Source: Lasiosphaeris hirsuta (lineage: Eukaryota > Ascomycota > Sordariomycetes > Sordariales > Lasiosphaeriaceae). Taken from it: a DNA stretch of 64,000 bases. The notes beneath the pieces are model-generated. The model ran no database searches. It saw only the letters and a program-made list of their open reading frames with translations, and had not been told where the DNA came from. Location: NCBI GenBank assembly GCA_030549175.1, contig JAUKUA010000002.1, positions 3,906,001 through 3,970,000 on the forward strand, in the 5' to 3' direction. Shown here piece after piece: positions 54,196 to 64,000 of the stretch. Every line of letters starts with the position of its first letter. The stretch's first letter is position 1. Position numbers and translations under genes: made by a program.

Positions 54196-56713
54196 TCAAT
54201 GGGTCAACTTCGGGACTATCTGTTGCTTCCAAAGTCCATTATACGGCCAAGTCCAATTCTTGAGGAAGGGCGGGTCAATTCCGTTCTCAAACGCGTCATT
54301 GCGTGCCTTGATCTGGGCATCGCGGAGCGCTTCGCGCGCTGCAGACCCACGGTTCTTGAGGTGCGGCATGCGGTCGATGGCGTCCATGGCTAGGCTGAAG
54401 CGATCTGTCTGGTTGCGGATGGCCAGCTCGAGAGGGGTATCGATGTTGCCCTTCTCCTTGTATCCGCGCACGTGGATGTTCGTCGAGCCTGGCCTCTTGT
54501 ACGTCAGGCGGTGCACCAGCCACGGGTAGCTGTGGAAGTTGAATATGATCGGCTTGTCGGACGTAAAGATCGACACCCACTCGCCGTCTGTGAGACCGTG
54601 CGGGTGATCTTCATGCGCAATCAGCTTGAAGAGATCGACCACGTTGACACAACGGATCTTGAGCTCGGGGAATTGTTGAAGCAGCAAGTCGATGGCGGCC
54701 AAAGACTCGTGCGTCGGAATATCGCCGCAGGATGCCATGATGATGTCTGGCTCCTCGCCGTGGTCCGTGCTGAACTGAGGCCAGATACCGATACCCTTGG
54801 TGCAGTGGATAATGGCGGCGTCCATGTCCAGGTACTGCAGATGGTCCTGCTTGTCGGCGACGATGACGTTTACATAGTTGGTCGAACGCAGGCAGTGGTC
54901 CATGCAAGACAGCAGACAGTTGCCGTCGGGTGGTAGGTAGATGCGGACGACTTCAGGGCTCTTGTTGGCGACGACATCGAGGAAGCCGGGATCTTGATGG
55001 GTAAACCCGTTGTGATCTTGTCTCCACACTACTGCCGTCAATAGAATGTTTAGAGACGCAACCTTGTTACGCCACTCGACCTCGAGGCACTTTTCGAGCC
55101 ATTTGCAGTGCTACCAGGCGGTTAGCAAGGGTCCTTGTAGACGAAAAGGAAGAGGGGGGCCATACCTGGTTCACCATCGAGTCAATAACATGAATAAATG
55201 GCTCGTAGCTATTCAACAGGCCGTGGCGGCCGCTGAGAACGTAGCCCTCTAGCCAACCTTCACATGTGTGCTCCGAAAGCATCTCCATGACGCGGCCGGC
55301 GTGCGCCAGGTTGCCGCCGTCCTTGTCCTCCTCAAAGTACTCGCCCATCCAGACTTTCTTGCCTGCCTCGTACACTCTCGCAAGCTTGTTGGACTCGGTC
55401 TCATCAGGCCCGAAGAGACGGAAGTTGGTGGGGTTTTGGGCGATGACGTCGCGCATGAAGCCCGCCATGTTGTACATGCTGGCCTCCATGGTGACGGCTG
55501 GCCTGTCTACCTTGATGGCGTAGTCGCGGAAGTTGGGCATCCTCAGTGGTCTCCTATTGAGGCCGCCGTTGGCGACAGGATTGGCGCTGATCCGGCGGTC
55601 TCCGGTTGGGCAGAGGGCCTTGAGCTCTGGGCTGATCTTGCCGTTGGCAAACAGACGCTCAGGCTCGTAGCTGCGCATCCACTTCTCCAAAAGCTTGAGA
55701 TGCTCGGGGTTCTCGTGAACATCGGTGATGGGCACTTGATGAGCGCGCCAAAAGCCCTCGAGATACTTATCATCGACCTTCCGGGGGCCAGTCCAACCCT
55801 TGGGGCTTCGGAGAATGACGACAGGCCACATGGGACGGAAGGCCTCGCCCGAGTCTCTAGCCTGCTTCTGGAATTTCCTGATTTCAAGGACGCAGTGTTC
55901 CAGAGTTGCAGCCATGGCTTGGTGCATCGACTCGACGTCGTCGCCCTCCACGAAGTACGGCTGGTAGCCATAGCCGAGGAAGAGGTTCTCGAGTTCCTTG
56001 TGACTGATGCGGGCGAGAATGGTGGGGTTGTTGATCTTATAGCCGTTCAAGTGAAGAATGGGTAGGACGGCGCCATCAGTGATGGGGTTGAGGAATTTTG
56101 TGCTGTGCCATGAGGTGGCCAGGGGTCCCGTCTCGGCCTCGCCATCGCCCACCATGGTCAGGGCAATCAAGTTGGGGTGGTCAAAGACGGCGCCAAAGGC
56201 GTGGGAGATGGAGTACCCAAGCTCTCCGCCCTCGTGGAGACTGCCTGGGGTCTCGGGGGTGGCGTGAGATCCGATTCCGCCAGGGAAAGAGAACTGCTTG
56301 AAGAACTTTTGAAGGCCTTCCTCGTCTTCTGACTTGTCGGGATAGACCTCGGAATAGACGCCCTCAAGGTAAGATTGCGAAAGCACAGCGGGAGCGCCAT
56401 GGCCAGGCCCAGAAATGAAGAGGGTGTCGAGGTCATACTTGATGATTAACCTGTTGAAGTGCATCCAGGTGAAGATCTGACCGGGGGCGCTGCCGAAATG
56501 GCCGAGTAGACGGGCCTTGAGGTGTTCCTTCTTCAGGGGCTCCTTGAGAAGGGGGTTCTCGCGGAGGTAGATCATGCCCAAGCTGAGATACAGGCTGGCC
56601 TTGAAGAAGTCATTGTACTTCTCGATCTCGTCTTTTGTGAGGGGTTCGCCCTTGACGGTTGAGCGAGCGATCCCATAGGGGCTAATGCTCTCCAACTCTT
56701 TCGAGTCACTCAT
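54196..56713 (-). CDS. Xylulose-5-phosphate / fructose-6-phosphate phosphoketolase
   Basis: Cleaves xylulose-5-P (or fructose-6-P) with phosphate to acetyl phosphate plus glyceraldehyde-3-P (or erythrose-4-P), using thiamine diphosphate. Exons 56713-55166 and 55110-54196 join MVNQ to HCKWLEK, giving 820 aa, the usual length. The TPP-binding motif is MVGDGEAETGPLATSWHS. Other signatures are GPGHGAPA, GGIGSHATPETPGSLHEGGE, LGYSISHAFG, LRSPKGWTGP, GRHGLLNSYEPFIHVIDSM, TAVVWRQDHNGFTHQDPG and GNCLLSCMDHC. The start at MSDSKELESISPYG is chosen because upstream codons to 56830 are low-complexity leader. In fungi it feeds acetyl units from pentoses. It uses TPP, the product of the pathway served by THI4 in this window. 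Confidence 0.95.
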
Positions 56714-58091
56714 GATGGTCTCGGGGGGAGGGGTAGGTGAAACAGATTCGATTGTATGTTGTTTTGGTGACAGATGCGAGTGCACTGGGGGATGGAAGTG
56801 TGTATGTGTTGAAGGAGAAGAAAGACGCATTGGTCTTTATACTTACAATGATGCTCGAGTTCTTCCCAGGGTCTCCACCTAACCGAACCTTAGCAAGACA
56901 GGCAACGCTATTCCGTGGCGCGGGTGGCAGCAGCAGCATCCAACACCTGATCGTAGGCAATAAGGACTCAATCCTCCCTGGATATCAAGGCCACGGCGTC
57001 TGGGCTTCGCCATGAATCGCGGAGACGACCGTGGGGTTCGATCAGCGAGTTCCATATTGACCCATGAGGCGTGGCGTGGAGGGGTCCAGAGGGGGCCGCG
57101 GTTCGTATCGTGGCACCGTCTCCAAATGCTTGTCCAAACACGGTCCCCCAAAAGGTGGTCTGATCTTGACGATGACGGAAGGTGGGCTACTAGGAGACGG
57201 CCGGTAGCCAATCAAGATGCAGTTAAGCCCAACATCCTGCTTTCAGCTTGCATTCTCGGCATTCTGCCGCCGCATTGCCCGCATTGCCCCTCGTCATCCT
57301 CAAGCAACCGTCCATCACTTGTCGGGCCTGCGACCGAGATGCATTCTTGCTGCATTCGACCAGTAACGAACGCAGCACCAGGCCCGTGCAAGCCGTGGCC
57401 AAGAGCTGTGTCGGGAGGCGCTGAGTGAGTGCTGTGCAAGTGCTGTGTAAGTGCCACAGAGATAACCGTTGGGTCCGCCTTTTTACTTCAGGAGATGGCA
57501 ATGAACACTTAAGGATCCACCGAGGTTGATCAAGAACTGCGACAACGGGAGACCGTCGGACGAAGTTGGGATGGTAGGCAGGGTCTGGTCTGGTCCCGCT
57601 GCAGGACCCCTGAAACCCGTTTGCACGGCGCCTTCCTCCGCCGCGGCGGGGTGCGAGGGCCAGCCTGGAGCCAAAACGGCTGATTCCTGCACTGTGCTCT
57701 GCACGCCCCGGCAGCTGTCAGGGTCTGGACCGCCTGCGCCCTTTTTGCGATTCTCTCATTCACCAAGATCTCTCACATCGGCCCATTTTCCGTCCAGCAC
57801 TGTTGCTGAGAAAGAGGCGCACCAATATCACCCCATATATCATTTCATCCCTCAGTGTGACAGACTCGGCCCGTTTAGCCATCTGAGAGAAGTCACGGAT
57901 TGCCGTTGCCTCTTCACAAGTCGAACTAAGCAGCCAATTGCAATTTATCACTATCTTATCGTGACAACAAGTCGAAAGACTCAACACGGGCATCCACGCG
58001 GAGCCTCCAGCGCTACCGCACCCCCAAAGCGACCCCCAAAACTACAACATGCTACCCTGAGAGCAAATATCTCAAGTACACAAATCCCACC
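56714..58091. other. Intergenic promoter region of the phosphoketolase
   Basis: No gene is supported; frames lack motifs and overlap on both strands. It holds the phosphoketolase promoter and leader (C/A-rich, near 56830) and the 3' flank of the gene ending at 58092. Confidence 0.5.
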
Positions 58092-59606
58092 CTAACAGTT
58101 CTTCGCAAACTGATAGTTGATCGCCATGGCCAGCGCCGCAATTTCCCCGTTGCGCGGGTAGGCATCGACATTAATGATGTTTGGGTATGAGCTCGATGAC
58201 ATCTCAGGCCAGAGCTTCTCGATCAACGCCCGGTTCGCCGCTTGTCCATTCTTGATGTTGCTCTGCGTGGCTAGGTCCAGAATGTCGCTCTGCGTGAGTG
58301 TCCACGACAGGAGAAACATTTCCGAGTCGTTTGCTTGCCGTTGCGTCTTCAGCTTGGCTAGCTGATCCGCAATCATTTTGTCCTGGTCGTCTTCGTCGGC
58401 AAATCGGTCAAATAGTGGCATCTGATCCCGCCGGAAGAAACCCTTATCGGCAAAATCCCCGATGTTGACACGCTCGTTGTCGCGACCGTCGATGAGATCG
58501 TCCACCACAATTAGGACAGCCGCCCGGTCCGAGATTAGGTCTGACACCTTCAGCTGCGAGATATCTGCCTCTCCGCCTCGCCCCGTGACACGGTTCTGGA
58601 GGCCCAGCAGCATCGTCATGAGCTCTTCCCACTCGGCCTGCGTGAGGCGGTTGCCCTTGTCACCCGCGAACAGATCCGTGTTCAAGCCGTGCGAGAGATT
58701 GAGGATGACGAGCTCCTTGTTGGCCGCCGTGAATTCGTTGATGCGATCAATCATAGGTAGGAGATACTCGCCATTAGCCCCCTGCCACTGGCCGGCCCCA
58801 AAGCTGTAGTGTCCAGTGGTCCAGTCCCCGCCAGAAATCACGGGCCTGATGTCGAACCACCTTGCGCCAAACTGCAGCTGCTCCCTGATCCCAAGTTTCT
58901 GGGTGATGACAACGTCCTCGTTAAGGAACGCAGCGCCCGACCCCCCGCTGCTCACGACAGACATACCTGTGTCGTGTGTCCCTGGCATGGTCAGCTCGCG
59001 GAGGCTCAGGCACGCAATGCGTTCGTAAGTTGCGTGCATCCAGTCCTCGGGCGGATTAGACGACACGATCATGGGCTGGATCGAAGGGCTGGCGGGGTTT
59101 TCCTCGGAACTGGCTACGATAAACGGGATGTTATTATCCTCGCGCCACTCCAGCTGCAACGTCGAGCCTGCGAAGTTGTGGAGCGTCTCAAGGCTGCTGA
59201 ACTTGACCTGGACGACCGGATCGCTGAAGAGTCCTACACCGCGATACTGCACCTCGAAGACGGATGGCTCGCTACCGGTGCTTAGGCCATCGATGGCGTA
59301 GCTGAACTCTCCTCCATCATCTTGACCGCTCTCACCCTTCATGTAGATGCGAGCGGATGTGCCGGGGGCGATTGTTGGAGGGAATTCCCAAGATTCCATC
59401 TGGTAAGTGTGTTGGCCAGCTTCACGGAAGGTCCATGGAGTAGCGTTGACGAGGAGGAAGTGAGCGCTACGCGCGCCGCGCCGCTCTAGCTCCTTGACTT
59501 TTCCGGAGAAGTCACCTTTGGATGTAAGAGTGTCGTTCCTGGACAGAGGGGCAGCTAGGACGGCCCGGGCGGCTACGGCCCAGATGAAACCGGCATAGGT
59601 CCTCAT
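58092..59606 (-). CDS. Secreted PI-PLC-X-domain-like protein
   Basis: Intronless, 504 aa from ATG 59606. Residues 1-18 are a signal peptide (MRTYAGFIWAVAARAVLA). An N-terminal beta-sandwich-like region follows to about residue 195. Then comes the PI-PLC X-domain start CLSLRELTMPGTHDTGMSVV, with the His of PGTHD in the position of a catalytic His. REQLQFGARWFDIRPVIS, GHYSFGAGQWQGAN and LVILNLSHG, and VLIVVDDLIDG continue the TIM-barrel. The C-terminus NIINVDAYPRNGEIAALAMA fits the fold. A second His of the classical pair, if present, is within the GHYS motif. It may be a phosphodiesterase acting on a surface glycolipid; this is inferred from the fold. A TATATAAG element lies at about 59842-59849. 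Confidence 0.87.
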   Translation of the reverse strand: MRTYAGFIWAVAARAVLAAPLSRNDTLTSKGDFSGKVKELERRGARSAHFLLVNATPWTFREAGQHTYQMESWEFPPTIAPGTSARIYMKGESGQDDGGEFSYAIDGLSTGSEPSVFEVQYRGVGLFSDPVVQVKFSSLETLHNFAGSTLQLEWREDNNIPFIVASSEENPASPSIQPMIVSSNPPEDWMHATYERIACLSLRELTMPGTHDTGMSVVSSGGSGAAFLNEDVVITQKLGIREQLQFGARWFDIRPVISGGDWTTGHYSFGAGQWQGANGEYLLPMIDRINEFTAANKELVILNLSHGLNTDLFAGDKGNRLTQAEWEELMTMLLGLQNRVTGRGGEADISQLKVSDLISDRAAVLIVVDDLIDGRDNERVNIGDFADKGFFRRDQMPLFDRFADEDDQDKMIADQLAKLKTQRQANDSEMFLLSWTLTQSDILDLATQSNIKNGQAANRALIEKLWPEMSSSSYPNIINVDAYPRNGEIAALAMAINYQFAKNC

Positions 59607-62354
59607 TGAAGTCGGTATGTAATTCGAAATGAGTGAGAAGTATAAGGAGCGTAGGGAAGACTGATAGATATATAGTATGAAAACTACAACACTGGAAAGG
59701 GTTCCAGACTTGTAAGTGCAAAGCGCGACAATGGTCGAAGTGTAATGAACGACTAGAAGAAACTACTAAGGGAAGAAAGAGTGCCAAATTGGATGATCAC
59801 ATAGATCTAGGTCTTTTAGTAAACCTAGAGAAATGCTCGTCTTATATACCCTGTGCGAGTCCTTCTATCACTGTTCCACTAGACGAGGGTTCATCGTGAA
59901 CCAGGCATCCGAGACCTCAACCCCGAATCCCCTTCAAAAAAAAAAAATACCCGCGCAAACATACTGCCAAGAGTACCGAGACGTGCCGCCAACAAGCAAA
60001 TAAGAGCCACGTCCACTGAAATCCATTGAGGTGTCGTCAATCCACCCGGCCCGAAGGGCGGCCTCCCTACACGGGATACGCCGCTGGTATGGTGCGGGCT
60101 GTGAGTGGGTGGGTTATTTAAGCGCCGCTGCGGGACATGGCCGCGGGCCTGCCCCTCCTTCGTGCCAAATCCTCCCCCTTCAGATAGATCACCAAAGGAA
60201 GAAGGGGCCCATGTAGGGTTTGGGTTTCTGGTTTGGGTTTCTGGTTTGGGGTCTTGGCCTGCTGATGTCGACGGCGAGTCGGGAGGCTATGGAGGGCTGG
60301 TTTGGATGAGGAAGGAAATTGACTGGCTCGGAAGCATGGGGGAGGGGAGACCAATAGGAGGTGTTCAGTTAGCTGGGGCTTGGGGTTGGTGGTTTTGTTG
60401 CTAGGAGGAGTGATAACCCTGGGATCGATCGTTCTGTCAAGTCCAAGGGGTCAAGGAAGATCAGATAGAAGATTTTGAGCGAGGTACCATCCGTGATACA
60501 TACCATATCTACAATTTCTCAGCCCCACAGTAGGACAACTCAAAATACCCGCAAGCGTTTCGCTCGCTGACCTAGACATTCGCGGCTTCCTTTCGGTTTT
60601 CATCTCATCAGGGGTGAACCCCTTTCTCAAGCATCAACAAACCCATCTACCCCTTCTGTTTGAGCAACCAAAGAACAACCCCATAGGCACCCTCCGGCCC
60701 CAATGCTAACAGATCCACTAATATAAGTTCCACGGAGAAGAGAAGGGTATACTGTTTATTCTTTGGAGAAATATCTACAAGCTCTTGACCGCCACCGCTC
60801 TCTCACCACCTTACTCACCAAATTAGTCAACCACTTGCCCCCTATCTCTCACTCAGCAGTCCTCAGCTTCAAGTCTAAATTGAACCCAATCACTGTCTAT
60901 CACATCATAATGTTGAGTTGTATACAGCTCACATTCCATTTTCCGTATCCCCCCGGACCTCTTCGGCAAACAATGAACACCTAAATAACGCGTGGCTAGG
61001 AGAGGGCAACACATGCTCACCTCCTCGCCTCACCGGTCAGCATATTTCCGCAAAATGAGAACCCCTGATTCATTCCGATCGAGTCATGTCAATTCAACTC
61101 TCAAGTTTTTCATTTTTCTCACTCGCCCCAAGCCGTGTCCCCGCCGCGAAAGCAGATAGGTGAACGGCAACTACATATAGCACAGGAACCCGCAAAAGTT
61201 TAGCAACAAAAATGCATATCATCCTCATTCCTCCGTCCCTCCATTCATTCGTGTCCCTCCCAAACCCCTTCGACTGCCAAAAGAAGAAGAAAAAAAGGCA
61301 GCAGCAATAGCAGCAGAAAAACCAAACATGAGGTAGGCGGGAAAATGAATAGTAAACATCGAGCGTGGCAAGTAAGAAACGTACTAACGACAAGCCTACG
61401 GCTCATCACGTCGGGGAAGACAGATTTAAAAAGGAAATACGACAGTAACAAGCCATGACAAAGAAAACCAAAACTGGCCGCCGGACCAGCCGAAGATGCG
61501 CACATTCGCACACCGCCCTATCGCCGACCCTTTCCTCGTTTCCTGCCTCCTATCCCCCCTTCCCCCTTCCAGCCCCGGTCGCCAATTCCCTTTCATATTC
61601 CTTATCGATATCGTACCATCTTCATCTCATCCTTTCCCGTCCACCCCTTTTCAGGTCTGTTAAAGCTCCTATCCACCCCTCACCTGCCGGAAAGCAGAGT
61701 ATACTCTGGGACCAGTTTGTTGATGCGACCACTTCTCCCCTCCCACCCTTAACCCTTGACCGTTATCCTCAACCCCTGACCGCTCTGACCCGCTCGGGCA
61801 TTATATTAAAATGGGTAACACCCACAGTATGACCATGTCGTCCTAGCTCATGGCTTCATCAAGAGTTTGGCGGTTTGTCTCACACCCAGCCATATATACC
61901 TCCAGATTAAAGCATACCAACTTGTATGTGAGTGGTGTGTGTCGGCGAACGACTTGATAAGATAATGAAATACCGCAGGTCGCATCTGCGGCTCAAAGCG
62001 TTGCGTAAAACCAACACAAGCGAGCTCAAACCCGGGGTTACATAACACAATGGGGTGGCGTTTTGCTACCCAAGACTACGGGTAACACGCTGTATTCCCG
62101 GATGTAAAGTTCCAACATATAGTGGGCAAATATCATGTTAGCCCAAGGAATGCGAAGAAGCGGAAAAAAAAAATCTTGATCATGAGGCGAGACGGCAACG
62201 GAAGAGCAAGCGACGGTGGTATCAAGGTCGGAACTGTAAACCCAAAAAGACTCCAAACTCCAGAACTCCGGCTCTTAGTTTGCGAGAATGTGTGATGACG
62301 TGATACTCGGAAGCCGTCCCCTCATATAAGGCATCGCCATAGTGAGCGATGTGT
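59607..62354. other. 2.7-kb intergenic region
   Basis: Promoter of the PI-PLC-like gene and 3' flank of the IQGAP-like gene. No gene was found. It contains a short 13-bp tandem (GTTTGGGTTTCTG, two copies) near 60220-60250 and C/T-rich sequence around 61500-61750. Several A runs occur near 59940. Confidence 0.5.
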
Positions 62355-64000
62355 CTACCACCCCTTCTTCCTGGCGAATCGCTTGTTGAGCAGCGCAAGG
62401 ACTTTGGGGACGTTGAACTGGACGTATTCCAAGTCAAGATCGTCTTGGTTGTCCTTTTGCATTTCCAGGAGGTCATCCAGCTTGAGGTCTAATTCGAGGA
62501 GGCCCCGGTTTCGCCCTGGTTCGCCTTTCGTTAGCTTTCCTTGACGCTGCCCCGTTTGGTCCAGGTTCATCTTACCCTTGTAGTGGAGCGAAATGACGAA
62601 CGTTCCTGGGAGCGGACTCGTAAAGTTGAAGTAGATATTAGCTCTTCTGTTGTCCGGAACGTTGCTCTTCTGGATGACGCCCTCTTTTTCAAGCTGCTGG
62701 TGCGTGAACTTGTATGGCCCTAGAACCTGCTGCTTCTGCTGCTTTCTCCGTGTGCCCTCGCTCTGGCTACGCACATTGTGCAAATAGCTCTTGTACGTCT
62801 CGAGCTGACCAACTAAATACGAGTTGTGATCTCGAATTGTCTTGTACACCTCATCAAGCTTCTGCGTCTCGACGATGACGCCCTCCTTCAGCGAGCCCAA
62901 GTGCTGGAGCTCCTGCTCAACCTCGTCTCGCAGCAGGCCAAATTGGTCGCTTTTATCGACAACTTTGAGTTCCTGCAGCTGACTGAGCAGCTCCATCGCA
63001 CGAATTCCCTTACGGACCATAACTGCATCGTTCTTGGACGTGGCAGCAGCGTCGGCGATGCGCTCAAGGCGAAGTGGCCGTTTCGCGACCGAAGACGTTG
63101 CTGGGATTGTTCGCAGAATTTGGACGAACACTGACTTGGCCTCCATGAAGTAAACCTCCTCCTGAGTGATATCCAGGGCAGCCGTCAGGTCGTCAATCGC
63201 CGTTTCCCACCTACTGAACAGGGGAAGGTTAATCACCCTGTTCTCCTTACGTGGGACCTGAGGCGGCGCTGGACCAAGGTCGGTCATAATCTGTCCAAGG
63301 TGGGATTGGTCGTCCTTGCATAACTCCCCAGTGTGCTTATCGATCAAGGCATGCATTGCATAGATTTCGTTCAGCGTGATGGAGAGCTCGAGGTCTTTCT
63401 TGGAGAGGGCGACGTAGTTGTCCATCTCCAGGCTCTCGTAAAAGTCTTGAACCTCACACAGATCTAGCATGAACTTGTTGACCCGGTCCTTATTCTGCTG
63501 GATGAATGGCTGCAGCTTCGCCATGTAGGGCTCCTTTGCGTACGATGGCTTGTTGGCCAGATTCTGTAGCATTTTCGCGATGAGGGTCAAAGTTCTTCTC
63601 GGCCGGTCTGCCGGTGTCCCATCGATAAGCATGTACGACTTTGGAGTGACGATAGCTGGGTTAATGAACCGTAGAAAGAAGAAGCCTCCAATCAGAGTGC
63701 AAATGACCTGGTCGTTGGCATCCGGGTACTTCCTCTTCGTCAAGCTCCGGATTTGCTTGCAGATCCACCGAATACCATATGGGGCTTCCTCCAATCCGTC
63801 GATGATTGTTGTGAGAAAGCCATTAGCGATTTCAGTCAACATTGTCAATCGCGGTTCGATAATCGCCTGCACCTGGGCGTTTTCGGCCGCCTGCTCCTGC
63901 GTAATGCCCTTGGGTAGTGATGCCGGGAGGCTGCCAGTATCCTCTTCGATTTGCTCGCACATGCGCTCATAGACCTTGAGAGGGTTGATCTCCAGGTCCA
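62355..64000 (-). CDS. IQGAP-type Ras GTPase-activating-like protein, C-terminal part (5' end off the window)
   Basis: About 548 residues of an open frame running off the right edge. It begins DLEINPLKVYERMCEQIEED, the connection into the RasGAP-related domain of IQGAP/Rng2/Gap1-type proteins. The RasGAP-like core has PYGIRWICKQI, GGFFFLRFINPAIVTP (the conserved FLRF-x-NPAI motif) and RRTLTLIAKMLQNLANK. The RasGAP_C domain follows: YFNFTSPLPGTFVISLHYKG, LELDLKLDDLLEMQKD, and QFNVPKVLALLNKRFARKKG at the end. The usual arginine finger is not identifiable in this part. Fungal proteins of this type organise septation and hyphal actin or act on Ras. Whether this one is an IQGAP or a Sar1/Gap1 RasGAP depends on the missing N-terminal part. 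Confidence 0.9.
   Translation of the reverse strand, partial: DLEINPLKVYERMCEQIEEDTGSLPASLPKGITQEQAAENAQVQAIIEPRLTMLTEIANGFLTTIIDGLEEAPYGIRWICKQIRSLTKRKYPDANDQVICTLIGGFFFLRFINPAIVTPKSYMLIDGTPADRPRRTLTLIAKMLQNLANKPSYAKEPYMAKLQPFIQQNKDRVNKFMLDLCEVQDFYESLEMDNYVALSKKDLELSITLNEIYAMHALIDKHTGELCKDDQSHLGQIMTDLGPAPPQVPRKENRVINLPLFSRWETAIDDLTAALDITQEEVYFMEAKSVFVQILRTIPATSSVAKRPLRLERIADAAATSKNDAVMVRKGIRAMELLSQLQELKVVDKSDQFGLLRDEVEQELQHLGSLKEGVIVETQKLDEVYKTIRDHNSYLVGQLETYKSYLHNVRSQSEGTRRKQQKQQVLGPYKFTHQQLEKEGVIQKSNVPDNRRANIYFNFTSPLPGTFVISLHYKGKMNLDQTGQRQGKLTKGEPGRNRGLLELDLKLDDLLEMQKDNQDDLDLEYVQFNVPKVLALLNKRFARKKGW

Noticed and set aside
57526..58095. 189-codon plus-strand frame
   Set aside because: No ATG of good context near a promoter, no motif, competing frames on both strands.

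Overview
This is nuclear DNA from a filamentous ascomycete (Pezizomycotina, most likely a Sordariomycete). The genes carry one to four short introns of about 45-230 bp with GTRAGT-type donors and CTAAC-like branch points. Gene density is about one per 2.5-3 kb on both strands, and two tRNAs carry introns just 3' of the anticodon plus a third that probably does. A fungal TPP riboswitch precedes THI4. Protein families (Exo1, TMA16, Nop9, Thi4, fungal phosphoketolase, IQGAP-like RasGAP) are those of a saprotrophic ascomycete. Nothing bacterial or viral was seen, and no intact transposon.

Layout. 1-7.3 kb is a housekeeping block: RRP14/SURF6 (minus, runs off the left edge), EXO1 (minus), TMA16 and MAM33 (plus). 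7.3-10.3 kb is empty. 10.3-11.7 kb holds a questin-oxidase-like (DUF4243) gene. 14.5-18.3 kb holds a large Ser/Thr/Pro-rich, GPI-anchor-like surface protein, followed by a tRNA-Leu. 19.5-21.2 kb is THI4 with its riboswitch intron, converging on a group II PLP decarboxylase (21.5-23.3 kb). 25.7 kb is a Ras GTPase and 27.4 kb an AMMECR1 protein. 30.5 kb is a very small secreted protein and 32.6 kb a four-span membrane protein. 34.0 kb is an HNH protein, 35.3 kb a haloacid dehalogenase, 37.0 kb a membrane-anchored alpha/beta-hydrolase-like protein, and 39.3 kb NOP9 with a frame break in a G run. 42.5 kb is a doubtful small orphan and 43.7 kb a low-complexity nuclear-type protein. 48.8 kb is tRNA-Lys and 49.0 kb a rhodanese-like protein. 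50.2 kb is a bZIP factor, 51.3-52.8 kb a decayed Ecm33-like surface protein, and 53.7 kb tRNA-Ile. 54.2-56.7 kb is a phosphoketolase, 58.1 kb a secreted PI-PLC-like protein, and 62.4 kb to the right edge an IQGAP/RasGAP C-terminus.

Genes are mostly monocistronic and unrelated to their neighbours. Three (RRP14, TMA16, NOP9) serve ribosome biogenesis, and NOP9 has a telobox-like TTAGGGTTAGGGTTA upstream. The most interesting regulatory unit is THI4. A complete TPP aptamer lies in a 5' leader intron. The intron's donor overlaps the stop codon of an upstream reading frame, and splicing at the visible sites would join that frame, in phase, to the THI4 start. Retained intron would instead expose an out-of-frame ATG overlapping the THI4 start. 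All introns and starts were inferred by eye from splice signals, reading-frame continuity and family resemblance. No alignment or search was run.
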